Under the pieces are notes generated by a model that searched no databases, was not told the origin of the DNA, and saw only the letters and a program-made list of their open reading frames with translations. From contig DAOKYY010000032.1 in the NCBI GenBank assembly GCA_035325905.1, forward strand, positions 1-35,617: DNA of 35,617 nt, in the 5' to 3' direction. The DNA is from DYGX01 sp035325905 (GTDB lineage Bacteria > Chloroflexota > Anaerolineae > Aggregatilineales > Aggregatilineaceae). Shown in pieces: positions 6,806 through 14,995 of the stretch; positions within the stretch are counted from its first letter, which is position 1, and the number at the start of each line of letters is the position of its first letter. Position numbers and translations under genes: made by a program.

Positions 6806-8773
6806 ATGATCAAAAACCTGTTGGCGAACCCGGCCCAGCGCCGGCAGGCCATTACCTTGACGAGCGGCGCGCTGATCATTGCGGCGCTGGCCGCCGGGCA
6901 CCTGTTCGCGCTGGGCACGCTGCGCGACGGCTTGATGTTCGTCGCCGCCATCATCGCAGGGTGGGACATCGCCCAGCGCGCGTTCTTCGCGCTCCGCCAC
7001 CGCCACGTCAGCATCGAGCTGCTGGTGACGATCGCAACCATCGGCGCGCTGGCGATTGGTGAGTATTGGGAAGCGGCGGCGGTCACGTTCCTGTTTATGC
7101 TCGGCGCCTATCTCGAAGCGCGGACCATGAGCCGCACGCGCCGCGCCTTGCAGGAATTGCTGGAACTGGCGCCCACCAGCGCGATCGTGCTGCGCGACGG
7201 CCAGCAGGTCGAGGTCATGCCGCACGAGGTCGCGCCGGGCGAGATCGTGCTGGTCAAGCCGGGCGCGAAAATCCCGGTGGATGGCGAGGTGCTGATCGGG
7301 CGCGCCGCGATCAACGAGAGCGCGATCACGGGCGAATCGCTGCCGGTCGACAAGAGCGAAGGCGACCGGGTCTTCGCCGGGACGGTCAGCCAGAACGGGG
7401 TGCTCCAGGTGCGGGCGACGGGCGTCGGCGCGGACACGACGCTGGCGCGCATCGTGCGCCGCGTGGAAGAAGCGCAGGAGGAGCGCGCCCCGACGCAGCG
7501 TTTCATCGAGCGCTTCGCGCGCTGGTACACCCCATTCATTATCATCCTCAGCGCGGTCGCCTACGCGATCAGCCGCGACATCGAGCTGGCGCTGACTTTG
7601 CTGGTCATCGGCTGCCCCGGCGCGCTGGTCATCTCGACGCCGGTATCGGTCGTGGCGGGCATCGGGCAGGCGGCCAAGCGCGGCATTCTGATCAAGGGTG
7701 GCGAGTACCTGGAAAACGCGGCCAAGATCACGGCGCTGGCGCTCGACAAAACCGGCACGCTGACGCGCGGCGAGCCGCGCCTGACGGACGTCGTCGCGCT
7801 CGCGCCGGGCGCGGAAGCTGCTTCAGCGGATGGTCCACTCACCGAAGCGCAGCGCGAGGTGCTGCGCTGGGCCGCCATCGCCGAGGCCGGGTCCGAGCAT
7901 CCGCTGGCTGTGCCGGTCGTGGCGGAAGCGCGCGCCTGGGGCGAGATTCCACACTTCGACACCTTCGAGAACCTGCCGGGGCGTGGCATCGTCGCAACGT
8001 ACCAGGGGCGGCGCGTGGCGGTCGGCACCGGCGCGCTGATGGAGCAACTTGGCGTCGCGGTCGGGGACGTCGCCGAGACGCAGCTTGACACGCTAAAGTC
8101 GAGCGGCAAAACCGCCGTGCTGGTCGCGCTTGACGGCGAAGTGGTGGGCGTGCTCGGCATCGCGGATGTGCCGCGCGAGGCCGCGCCGCAGGTGGTGGCG
8201 CGGCTGCGCCGGGCCGGGCTGAAGCGGATCGTGATGCTGACCGGCGACGATCCGCGCACCGCGCAGGCGATTGGCCGCGCCGTCGGCATCGACGAGATCG
8301 AGGCCGGGCTGCTGCCCGAAGACAAGCTCGACCGCATTCGCCGCTTGCAGCGTGAGGGGCACGTAGTCGCGATGGTGGGCGACGGCGTCAACGACGCGCC
8401 CGCGCTGGCCGCCGCCAACATCGGGATCGCGATGGGCGCCGCCGGGACGGACGTGGCGCTCGAAACCGCTGACATCGCGCTGATGGCCGACGACCTGAAC
8501 AAAATTCCCGAAGCGATCGAGCTGTCGAAGGCGACGCTGCGCAACATTCACCAGAACGTCGCGATCGCGCTGCTGACCGTGACCGCGCTGCTGGCGGGCG
8601 TGCTCTTGGGCCGGGTTCACATGGCGGGCGGGATGTTTGTCCACGAGCTATCGGTGCTGGTGGTGATTATCAATGGGATGCGGCTGCTGCGCGGCAACGG
8701 CACGATCAAGCCAGCGGAGCGCGTCGCCGCGCCCGGCGCCCAGCCGCAGCGCCAGCAAGCGGCGGACGCCTAG
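6806..8773 (+). CDS. P1B-type heavy-metal ATPase with CPG motif
   Basis: A 655-residue metal-transporting P-type ATPase of the inner membrane. Visible landmarks are the actuator loop TGES (175-178), transmembrane CPG (270-272) in VIGCPGALVISTPV, phosphorylation site D314 in DKTGT, the nucleotide-binding SEHPLAVP (363-370), TGDD (479-482) and hinge GDGVNDAP (525-532). Most P1B enzymes have CPC, CPH, SPC or TPC at the ion site; CPG removes the second ligand and makes the metal hard to predict. The last helix contains HELSVLVVIINGMRLL, recalling the Zn/Cd/Pb type (ZntA), where an acidic residue sits in this helix. No HMA domain is fused at the N-terminus; the separate 71-residue HMA protein upstream likely supplies it. 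The ATG follows GAGGAAAGG. Confidence 0.93.
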   Translation: MIKNLLANPAQRRQAITLTSGALIIAALAAGHLFALGTLRDGLMFVAAIIAGWDIAQRAFFALRHRHVSIELLVTIATIGALAIGEYWEAAAVTFLFMLGAYLEARTMSRTRRALQELLELAPTSAIVLRDGQQVEVMPHEVAPGEIVLVKPGAKIPVDGEVLIGRAAINESAITGESLPVDKSEGDRVFAGTVSQNGVLQVRATGVGADTTLARIVRRVEEAQEERAPTQRFIERFARWYTPFIIILSAVAYAISRDIELALTLLVIGCPGALVISTPVSVVAGIGQAAKRGILIKGGEYLENAAKITALALDKTGTLTRGEPRLTDVVALAPGAEAASADGPLTEAQREVLRWAAIAEAGSEHPLAVPVVAEARAWGEIPHFDTFENLPGRGIVATYQGRRVAVGTGALMEQLGVAVGDVAETQLDTLKSSGKTAVLVALDGEVVGVLGIADVPREAAPQVVARLRRAGLKRIVMLTGDDPRTAQAIGRAVGIDEIEAGLLPEDKLDRIRRLQREGHVVAMVGDGVNDAPALAAANIGIAMGAAGTDVALETADIALMADDLNKIPEAIELSKATLRNIHQNVAIALLTVTALLAGVLLGRVHMAGGMFVHELSVLVVIINGMRLLRGNGTIKPAERVAAPGAQPQRQQAADA

Positions 8774-8824
8774 CGCCTGTTCTGCGCCTCGCCAATTGGG
8801 CACGCGAGAAATCCGAAGCCGCGC

Positions 8825-8841
8825 GTAGGGGCGTAGCAAGC
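8825..8841. repeat. partial REP-like repeat copy
   Basis: GTAGGGGCGTAGCAAGC matches, with one mismatch, the reverse complement of 35572-35588 in the palindrome pair at the right edge. It is a half copy without the second arm, in the gap between the ATPase and the kinase gene. Confidence 0.55.
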
Positions 8842-8877
8842 GGCGAGAGGCCAGATAGGAGGTTCCACCCGGCAGCG

Positions 8878-8908
8878 GCCCCGTCTCGTTAAGAGGCGGG
8901 GCTATTTT
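8878..8908 (+). terminator. intrinsic terminator of the ATPase transcript
   Basis: GCCCCGTCTC (8878-8887) pairs over ten positions (one G-T) with GAGGCGGGGC (8893-8902), followed by TATTTT. The hairpin includes the stop codon and last codons of the convergent histidine kinase gene. Confidence 0.75.
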
Positions 8909-10304
8909 GACGGACGATCGGGATCTCAAAGGTGAACGTGCTGCCCGCGCCCGGCGCGCTGCTCACCGCGATTCGCCCGCCATGCAGCCGCACCAACTCA
9001 TGCGCGATCGCCAGCCCCAGCCCGGATCCGCCCTGATCGCGCTGGCGCGCGTCGTCGGTGCGGTAGAACCGCTCGAAGACGTGCGCCGCCTGCTCCGGCG
9101 TCAGCCCCGGCCCGGTATCCGCCACGCCGAAGCGCACGACCGCGCCGATCTGCTGCGCGCTGACCGTGATCCGGCCGCCGGACGGCGTGTGCGCCAGCGC
9201 ATTGGCGAGCAGGTTCGAGAACACCTGGCGCAGCCGGTCTGCGTCGGCCTGGATCGGCGGCAGGTCCGGCGCGATCGCGGCGTCGAGCGCGATCTGCTGA
9301 TCTTGCGCCAGCGGCAGAAACTCGGTTGCCAGCCGCTGCGCGAGGGCGGCGGGATCGACCGGTGCAAGATTGAGCGGCAGCCGCCCGGCCTCGGCGCGGG
9401 TGAGCGTGCGCAGGTCCTCGATCAACCGGCCCAGGTGCAGCGTCTCATCGTACACAATCGCGAGCTGGTCGGCGTTGAGCGGAAAAACGCCGTCGAGCAT
9501 CGCCTCAAGCTGGGCGCGCATCACGCTGACCGGAGCGCGCAGCTCGTGCGCGATGTCGGAGGTCATGCGCTGGCGCAGCGCGTTGCTCTCGGCCAGCGCG
9601 GCGGACATGCGATTGAACGCCGATGCCACGGCGCGGTACTCGGTCGGGCCGGTCACGGCCATCTGCGCGCCCAGGTCGCCGCGCGCGATCGCCGCCGCCG
9701 ACTGGCGCAACGCCGCGAGCGGGCGCAGCAGCGCCCAGGCGAGAATCAGCGCCAGCAGCAGCGCCAGCGCGATCGCGACCAGCGCCGCCACAACCAGCGC
9801 GCCGGAGACTTCGTCCAGAAAGCTCTGCTGGGCGCGATCCAGCGCCTGCGCCTCAACGCCGGAGCGCGTCAGGTAGCCAATCGTGCGACCGTCGACGGCC
9901 AGGGTAATCGCGCGCTCGCGCTCGTCGCCGGTCAGCGCGCGCCCGACCTCGGCGGCGTCGTTAGCGGCGACGATCTGCCCGTCCGGTGCAGCCAGCAAGT
10001 ACCCCGGCCCGCCACTGGCCCGGCCCGCCGCCTGCCCCGCCCCCCGGCCCGCGCCCTGTCCGGGGCTTTGCGATCCGTGCTGGCCGGGCAGCAGCGTCTC
10101 GGCCCCGGCCCACGAGCCGGACGCCGCGTAGTGCGCTTCCAGCGCGGCGGGCAAACCGGGGTTGCCGCCGACCATGTTCTGACGCCCGACATAGCTGCGG
10201 AAGCTGCTCTCGGTCGCGCGGTTGACCACGATCGCGACGCCGATCACCGCCAGCAGCGCGACCGCCAGAAACGCACCCGCCAGCCGCACCCAGAGTCTAT
10301 TCAT
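8889..10304 (-). CDS. sensor histidine kinase (BaeS/CpxA-like)
   Basis: A 471-residue membrane kinase. Helix 1 (about 8-28) and helix 2 (about 167-193) flank a ~135-residue extracellular sensor. The sensor contains a Gly/Gln/Arg-rich low-complexity run (about 74-100) and a small PAS/Cache-like part (YLLAAPDGQIVAAND). A HAMP domain follows (about 190-243), then the H-box with H253 (SDIAHELRAPVSVM) and the ATPase domain: N-box FSNLLANALAHT, G1 DTGPG, F FERFYR and G2 GGSGLGLAIAHEL. The ATG at 10304 overlaps the stop codon region of the response regulator (ATGAATAG), so the two are translationally coupled. An in-frame start nine codons earlier is less likely. The signal is unknown; the neighbouring metal ATPase hints at envelope or metal stress. 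Confidence 0.93.
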   Translation of the reverse strand: MNRLWVRLAGAFLAVALLAVIGVAIVVNRATESSFRSYVGRQNMVGGNPGLPAALEAHYAASGSWAGAETLLPGQHGSQSPGQGAGRGAGQAAGRASGGPGYLLAAPDGQIVAANDAAEVGRALTGDERERAITLAVDGRTIGYLTRSGVEAQALDRAQQSFLDEVSGALVVAALVAIALALLLALILAWALLRPLAALRQSAAAIARGDLGAQMAVTGPTEYRAVASAFNRMSAALAESNALRQRMTSDIAHELRAPVSVMRAQLEAMLDGVFPLNADQLAIVYDETLHLGRLIEDLRTLTRAEAGRLPLNLAPVDPAALAQRLATEFLPLAQDQQIALDAAIAPDLPPIQADADRLRQVFSNLLANALAHTPSGGRITVSAQQIGAVVRFGVADTGPGLTPEQAAHVFERFYRTDDARQRDQGGSGLGLAIAHELVRLHGGRIAVSSAPGAGSTFTFEIPIVRQNSPAS

Positions 10305-10977
10305 CGCCGCGCATCCGGTAGCCCACGCCATAGACGGTCTCGATCAGGTCGCTGGCCGGGCCGAGCTTGGCGCGCAGGTTCTTGACGTGGACATCGACCG
10401 TGCGCTCGTAGGCCGCAAAGGCCGTTCCCTGAAGCCGCTCCAGCAGCTCCATGCGCGTGAAGACGCGGCCGGGCCGTCCCATCAACGCGGCCAGCAGATC
10501 GAACTCGGAGCGCGTCAGGTCGAGCGGGTGGCCGTCGAGTGTGGCCTGGTGTGTCTCTTCGTTGAGAGCCAGCGGCCCGGCGCGCAGCAGGACCGCCTCC
10601 GCCGCCAGATCGCCGTAGCTGCGGCGCAACGCCGCCCGGATGCGCGCCACCAGCACACGCGGGCTGAATGGCTTGGTGACGTAATCGTCAGCGCCCAACT
10701 CCAGGCCAGTCGTCTGGTCGGCCTCGTCGTCGCGCGCGGTCAGCATAATGATCGGGACCGCGCTCTCCTTGCGGATCAGCCGCGCCGCCTCAAAGCCGTC
10801 CATTTCGGGCATCATCACGTCGAGTAGCACCAGATCAGGCTGCTCCTGGCGCACGCGGAACAGCGCCTCGCGCCCGTTCTCGGCGACGAGCACGCTGAAC
10901 CCGGCATCTTCGAGGTAGGCGCGCACCGTGCGCCGAAGCTGGCGATCATCATCCGCGATCAGAATCGTACGGGGCAT
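10297..10977 (-). CDS. OmpR/PhoB-type response regulator
   Basis: A 226-residue response regulator paired with the kinase whose start it overlaps by 8 bases. The receiver domain (1-118) has D9-D11, phosphoacceptor D53 in LVLLDVMMPEMDG, T80 in IIMLTAR and K102 in YVTKPFSPR. The winged-helix effector domain (about 128-224) contains LTRSEFDLLAALMGRPGRVF and ERTVDVHVKNLRAKLG. It is the first gene of a two-gene operon, with CGGAG 8 bases upstream of the ATG. The target genes are not evident; the P1B ATPase is convergent and not in the same transcript. Confidence 0.95.
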   Translation of the reverse strand: MPRTILIADDDRQLRRTVRAYLEDAGFSVLVAENGREALFRVRQEQPDLVLLDVMMPEMDGFEAARLIRKESAVPIIMLTARDDEADQTTGLELGADDYVTKPFSPRVLVARIRAALRRSYGDLAAEAVLLRAGPLALNEETHQATLDGHPLDLTRSEFDLLAALMGRPGRVFTRMELLERLQGTAFAAYERTVDVHVKNLRAKLGPASDLIETVYGVGYRMRGDE

Positions 10978-11042
10978 CGCTCACTCCGGGCAGGCCGCCG
11001 TGCACCGCACCCCCCAGGACTTCTGACGGCCCGCCTGCCTCA

Positions 11043-11048
11043 AGTATA
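11043..11048 (-). promoter_or_regulatory. -10 element of the two-component operon
   Basis: On the minus strand this reads TATACT, predicting a start near 11036, about 59 bases before the response regulator ATG. No clear -35 is visible, as expected for an activated promoter. Confidence 0.35.
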
Positions 11049-11178
11049 TCCTGCTCCGCACCCGCGCGCGTATCCCCGCCGCCCGCCCGGTGTGATACCG
11101 GCCCCCTGGCGCGCATTTATTGATGTAAGACATTTGCAGAGTCACACGGTCCACGTTCGCCCACAAAGGAAGGCTCAC

Positions 11179-11820
11179 ATGGCGAAAAAACCGGACAGCC
11201 AGCCACGCCCCAAGCAGGAACTCGCTCCCCGCACGAAGAAGCCCAGCATCCAGGTCCGCCATCCCGATCCGTCGCGCCGGGGCAAGCGCCCGGAACGCCC
11301 GCCGCAGCCGCCTGAGCAGCCGCCGGAACCGCCCAAGCCCGGCAAGTGGAGCAAGGCGATCGACGAGTGGCTCAAACGGCGCGAAAAGGAGCGCGAGCAC
11401 GAGCGCGAGCGCGACGAGTGCGGTCGCGACCGGCGCAAAATCGAGATGCCGCGCCCCTGGCTCGACTGCACCAGCAATTTCGGGCCGCAGATCCTGGCGC
11501 TCAGCCTCAACCAGCCCGGCATGATCTCGTTCACCGTCTGGAACGATGGCAACTTTCCGGCCTGGTCGTGCTACGTGGAGGTCTACGAAGGACCGGGCGG
11601 CTACTCCAGCCCGCTGTCCGCCTATGAGCTGCGAGGACGGGCGATCATCACGCTGCACCCCGGCGAGCGCCGCGAGGTCAGCGTGCCCTGGGTGCGGCGG
11701 CGCAGCACGGGCCGCGTCGTCGGCATTGTCCACGATCCGCTGCTCGATCCCAAAGATTTCGCGGTCGTCGAGCAGCACAACCGCCACATTACCAGCATCC
11801 ACTACACCAACCTGGAGTAA
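11179..11820 (+). CDS. Proline-rich protein with CARDB-like Ig domain
   Basis: A 213-residue protein of unknown function. Residues 1-57 are basic and proline-rich (PPQPPEQPPEPPKP). Residues about 57-90 form a highly charged helix (KRREKEREHERERDE). Residues about 100-212 look like a CARDB/Ig-type beta-sandwich (ISFTVWNDGNFPAWSCYVEV, LHPGERREVSVPW), a fold common in adhesion or structural modules. There is no signal peptide, so it is either cytosolic or exported by a non-Sec route. The ATG at 11179 has AAAGGAAGG; an upstream in-frame GTG at 11092 is not convincing. The phospholipase-like gene starts only 5 bases after its stop, so the two are coupled. Confidence 0.75.
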   Translation: MAKKPDSQPRPKQELAPRTKKPSIQVRHPDPSRRGKRPERPPQPPEQPPEPPKPGKWSKAIDEWLKRREKEREHERERDECGRDRRKIEMPRPWLDCTSNFGPQILALSLNQPGMISFTVWNDGNFPAWSCYVEVYEGPGGYSSPLSAYELRGRAIITLHPGERREVSVPWVRRRSTGRVVGIVHDPLLDPKDFAVVEQHNRHITSIHYTNLE

Positions 11821-11825
11821 GCGCC

Positions 11826-13736
11826 ATGCCTAAATACGGAATACACCATGTCGTGCTGACCGACGCGATCGGCGAGCTGCTCGCCAGCCCCGTCGCCGCC
11901 GCGCAGAACGCTGGCGCCGAGCTGGCCGGGAATCACGGGATGTCGATGCTGGGCGCGACCGGGCCGGACCTGTTGTTCTGGGCGCCGGATTACGAGATTG
12001 TGGACAAGCTCTACACCTTCTATAAGAACTACCAGGCGCTGGTCGATCTGTATAACGAGATCGTCCAGCCAATCCGCGACATCCGCGACGCGATTGTCGA
12101 GCCGATTGAGGAGGCGGTCGAGACGCTGGCGCCCAGCACGGTCGCCATGATCCGCACGCTGATCGAGGAAACGCGCGAGACGGCTGAGCTGTTCAAGGCC
12201 GCGGTCAGCACCGGGCTGTTCGCAGGCGTGATCACCGGCGCAAACCTGCTCACCGACGCCGCCGGGTTTCCGTCGCTGGCGGCCAGCTTCTTCTACATGT
12301 TCCGCCCGCCGCTGCAAGATGGCCTGGGCGAGGATCAGTGGTACTGGTTCGACATGCTGCACTATCGCAAGACCGGCGACTTCGGGCGGCGGCTCGTCGC
12401 CAACGCGAGCGCGGGCAGCGCCCAACAGCGCGCCTACGCCTACGGCTACCTGTCGCACATCGCGACGGACTTGGTCGGGCACGCCTACGTCAACCAGATC
12501 GTCGGCGGACCATACCGGCTTCAGGTGCAGCGACATGTCACGGTCGAGAACTGGATGGACACCTGGAAGTTCCAGGAATACTACGGCGAAAACATCAACC
12601 AGGTGTTGTTCGACAAGTTCGGCCTGCCGGACACGCTGCCCGGCGACGTGGGCGACCTGCTGCACAAAACGCTGCACGACGTGTACGACAGCGCCCCGCA
12701 CCCGCAGCGGCTGCCCGGCGACGGCTTCCTGACGCGCAACCAGATCGACCAGACATACGAAATCTTCTACGAGATTCTGAAGTTCATGCAGGGGATGGCG
12801 GTCGCGCGGCCTGAGGAACCGTTCTCCGGCGTGGCGGACATTCTCGAAGGCGCGCTAGAAGACCTGTTCGAGTCGCCACCGTCGCCGCCCAGCTCGCCCA
12901 GCGGCGCGTGCTCGCTGGGAGATATCTTGTCCTTCGGCCTGACGGCCAGCTCGCGTGACTGCTACGAGGAGTTCTTCGATCAACTGGCCGACTGGTTGAG
13001 CTACATCGGCGAGCTGCTGGCGTGGGCCTTCGAGACGCTGCTGGACCTGTTCGACCTGCTACTGTCGGTGCTGCTGGCGCTGCCGATCATGGTCCTGCTG
13101 GCGATCCTGTATGGCCTGCAACTGCTGCTCTACGAGATCTACCAGACGGTGCGCTCGGTGCTGGCGCTGCAAGGCTTTGTCTTCCCGGAGCCGCGCGACC
13201 TCAACGACGCGCACGGCCGCAACCTGACCACGCCGTTCCAGTGCGGGATCACCGGCTGCTTCTCGGCCAGCGTGGCGCGGCTGTCGGCAGCGGTCGGCAC
13301 GTTCGCCTATCCGCGCTGGACGAACCTGACAGTCAGCCACCTGGTCTGCCCTGGCCCCGTCGCCGAGCAGCCGATGACCGTCCCGAACTTCGACCCGCCG
13401 CTGGCGACGACGACGCCCAACCAGTTCATCAACCAAACGCCGCTCGATCTCGCCGCGCTGGCCGCCTACGCCGCCTCACCCTCACCGGCGCGGACGCGCG
13501 CGCTGTACCGCTACTGCCGCCGCATCGGGAACGCGACCGACCTCACCGCGTGGATGATCGGCGTCGCCAGCAACCCGGCGGCGACAACCGGCGAGCGCGC
13601 GGTCGCCTTCACCAACTGGAACCTGGACAGCGATCGCGGCTATGGCTACAAGACGTGGCGCGGCACGCTGCCGCTGACGCCCGCCATCCCGGTGATGGAT
13701 GAAATCTACGTGAACGCCGAGCTGAGCGGCGAATAA
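11826..13736 (+). CDS. Zinc-dependent phospholipase C-like protein with membrane segments
   Basis: A 636-residue protein whose N-terminal half matches the zinc-dependent phospholipase C/S1-P1 nuclease fold. Candidate zinc ligands are H7/H8, D48 in GATGPDLLFW, H211 and D215 in SHIATD, H219, H237 and E241 (HVTVE). The H-x3-D...H...H-x3-E spacing resembles H118/D122/H128/H142/E146 of Bacillus cereus PLC. Residues about 400-450 are strongly hydrophobic (LLSVLLALPIMVLLAILYG), suggesting one or two membrane segments. The C-terminal ~190 residues are unrecognised. There is no signal peptide, unlike secreted PLCs. A proline/serine-rich linker (SPPSPPSSPSG) precedes the hydrophobic part. Whether it hydrolyses lipids or only keeps the fold is not known. 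Confidence 0.75.
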   Translation: MPKYGIHHVVLTDAIGELLASPVAAAQNAGAELAGNHGMSMLGATGPDLLFWAPDYEIVDKLYTFYKNYQALVDLYNEIVQPIRDIRDAIVEPIEEAVETLAPSTVAMIRTLIEETRETAELFKAAVSTGLFAGVITGANLLTDAAGFPSLAASFFYMFRPPLQDGLGEDQWYWFDMLHYRKTGDFGRRLVANASAGSAQQRAYAYGYLSHIATDLVGHAYVNQIVGGPYRLQVQRHVTVENWMDTWKFQEYYGENINQVLFDKFGLPDTLPGDVGDLLHKTLHDVYDSAPHPQRLPGDGFLTRNQIDQTYEIFYEILKFMQGMAVARPEEPFSGVADILEGALEDLFESPPSPPSSPSGACSLGDILSFGLTASSRDCYEEFFDQLADWLSYIGELLAWAFETLLDLFDLLLSVLLALPIMVLLAILYGLQLLLYEIYQTVRSVLALQGFVFPEPRDLNDAHGRNLTTPFQCGITGCFSASVARLSAAVGTFAYPRWTNLTVSHLVCPGPVAEQPMTVPNFDPPLATTTPNQFINQTPLDLAALAAYAASPSPARTRALYRYCRRIGNATDLTAWMIGVASNPAATTGERAVAFTNWNLDSDRGYGYKTWRGTLPLTPAIPVMDEIYVNAELSGE

Positions 13737-13766
13737 CCGAACACCGCTCGACCGCGAGGTATTTGC

Positions 13767-13798
13767 GCCGGAGCGGCCGGTCACGCGTCTGCTCCGGC
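13767..13798 (+). terminator. hairpin after the phospholipase-like gene
   Basis: GCCGGAGC (13767-13774) pairs with GCTCCGGC (13791-13798) over a 16-base loop, 30 bases after the stop codon. There is no T-run, so termination is plausible but not certain. I see no gene in the remainder of 13737-13923. Confidence 0.45.
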
Positions 13799-13923
13799 TC
13801 GGAATGCCTGCTCGTCTCCACCAAAAGACAGATGCGATATTCCAACTTTCGACCGAGGACCATCTCGCTGCGCCAGCCTACGATGGAGATTGCACCTGGC
13901 TTTCATACAAGGAGAAACAGATC

Positions 13924-14892
13924 ATGAAGTGGCGTTTGAGCATGGTTATTGTCTTCATGCTGGCGCTGATGCCGCTCGCGGCGCTGGCTCAAGACGGCGA
14001 GGAGATGGCGGAATACAGCCCGGAAGACGGCCTCTTTAGCGCGTCGTATCCGGCTGAATGGGTGGCAACGCCGGGCGGCGACACGCTGCCGTTCCCGTCC
14101 GTCTGGTTCTCGCCGGCAGCCGAAACTGCTGAGGCATTCACCACCGATGGCACGCTGGCCGCCGGAGATGTAATCGCCCTGGCGTTTGTCGCGCCGACGT
14201 CGCTGCTAGAAGCGTTCGGCTTCGGCATCCCCGCCGATGCGCCCGTGACGGCGTGGGCGGGACTCTTTGCTATGCTGCTGTCCGAGCCGCCGACCGGCGG
14301 TCCGCCGCCGGGAGCTGAGGAAGAAGGCGCGCCCGCCGAAGAGACGGCGACTGAAGAAGCCGCTACCGAGGAGGCCGCGACGGAAGAAGCTCCCGTCGAA
14401 GGCGAAGAAATGGGAATGCCGCCGTTGCCCGAAGGCGAAGAAGTGACCATTGGCGAGGACGTGACGGCGGGATTCATCGAGCAGAGCACCCCGATCTACG
14501 ATCAGGTGATCTACGTGACCCAGCTGGCCGATGATCTGCTCGGCGTCACGACGGTCGTCGCGCCGCCCGGCGAGCTGTCCGGCGACTACAAGGCGCTCGC
14601 GGAACAGATCGCGCTGTCGGTCGCCTCGTCGTACACCGGGGCCGAGCTGCTCCAGGCGCAAGTCCAGGCGATGTTGCTGCCGGATGCAGAAGGCGTCACC
14701 GCCGACCAGCTTGACGGCGCGGCGCTCGCTCAGGAACGCTGCACCGTCTGCCATCCCGCCGACTGGTGGGACGCGCAGGACAAGACGCCCGAAGAATGGG
14801 CCTCGACCGTGGACCGCATGATCCTGCACGGCGCGCAGCTCACCGCCGCCGAGCGTGAAGCGATCATCAACTACCTGGCCGAGACGCACTAA
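13924..14892 (+). CDS. Secreted protein with C-terminal cytochrome c-type heme site
   Basis: A 322-residue exported protein. Residues 1-22 form a Sec signal peptide (hydrophobic core, ALA cleavage before Q23). Residues about 28-130 resemble a PsbP-like or similar domain (SPEDGLFSASYPAEWVA). An acidic Ala/Glu/Thr-rich linker (about 130-165, repeated TEEAA) connects to a second part of the same module. The C-terminal ~50 residues form a minimal cytochrome c domain: heme-binding CTVCH (C273, C276, H277), a plausible distal methionine M299 in VDRMILHG, and a terminal helix EREAIINYLAE. It would carry electrons or sense redox state outside the membrane. The ATG follows AAGGAGAAACAG; a 40-codon upstream extension has no ribosome binding site and would bury the signal peptide. 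Confidence 0.78.
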   Translation: MKWRLSMVIVFMLALMPLAALAQDGEEMAEYSPEDGLFSASYPAEWVATPGGDTLPFPSVWFSPAAETAEAFTTDGTLAAGDVIALAFVAPTSLLEAFGFGIPADAPVTAWAGLFAMLLSEPPTGGPPPGAEEEGAPAEETATEEAATEEAATEEAPVEGEEMGMPPLPEGEEVTIGEDVTAGFIEQSTPIYDQVIYVTQLADDLLGVTTVVAPPGELSGDYKALAEQIALSVASSYTGAELLQAQVQAMLLPDAEGVTADQLDGAALAQERCTVCHPADWWDAQDKTPEEWASTVDRMILHGAQLTAAEREAIINYLAETH

Positions 14893-14934
14893 CGGCGCAC
14901 GACACCTCGCAGCAATTTCACGGCCATTCGACAC

Positions 14935-14958
14935 ACGCCCCCGCTCCCACGGGGGCGT
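14935..14958 (+). terminator. terminator-like hairpin before the DUF6544 gene
   Basis: ACGCCCCCG (14935-14943) pairs with CGGGGGCGT (14950-14958) over a 6-base loop. TATACT (14959-14964) follows directly and could be the -10 of the next gene, so termination and initiation signals abut. Confidence 0.6.
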
Positions 14959-14995
14959 TATACTGTCTCAGTCGTATAGCCTGCCAGGAGAAGTC

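Noticed and set aside
8907..10385. A 492-residue plus-strand frame opposite the kinase
   Set aside because: It is the antisense of a clear histidine kinase and has a biased, domain-free composition.
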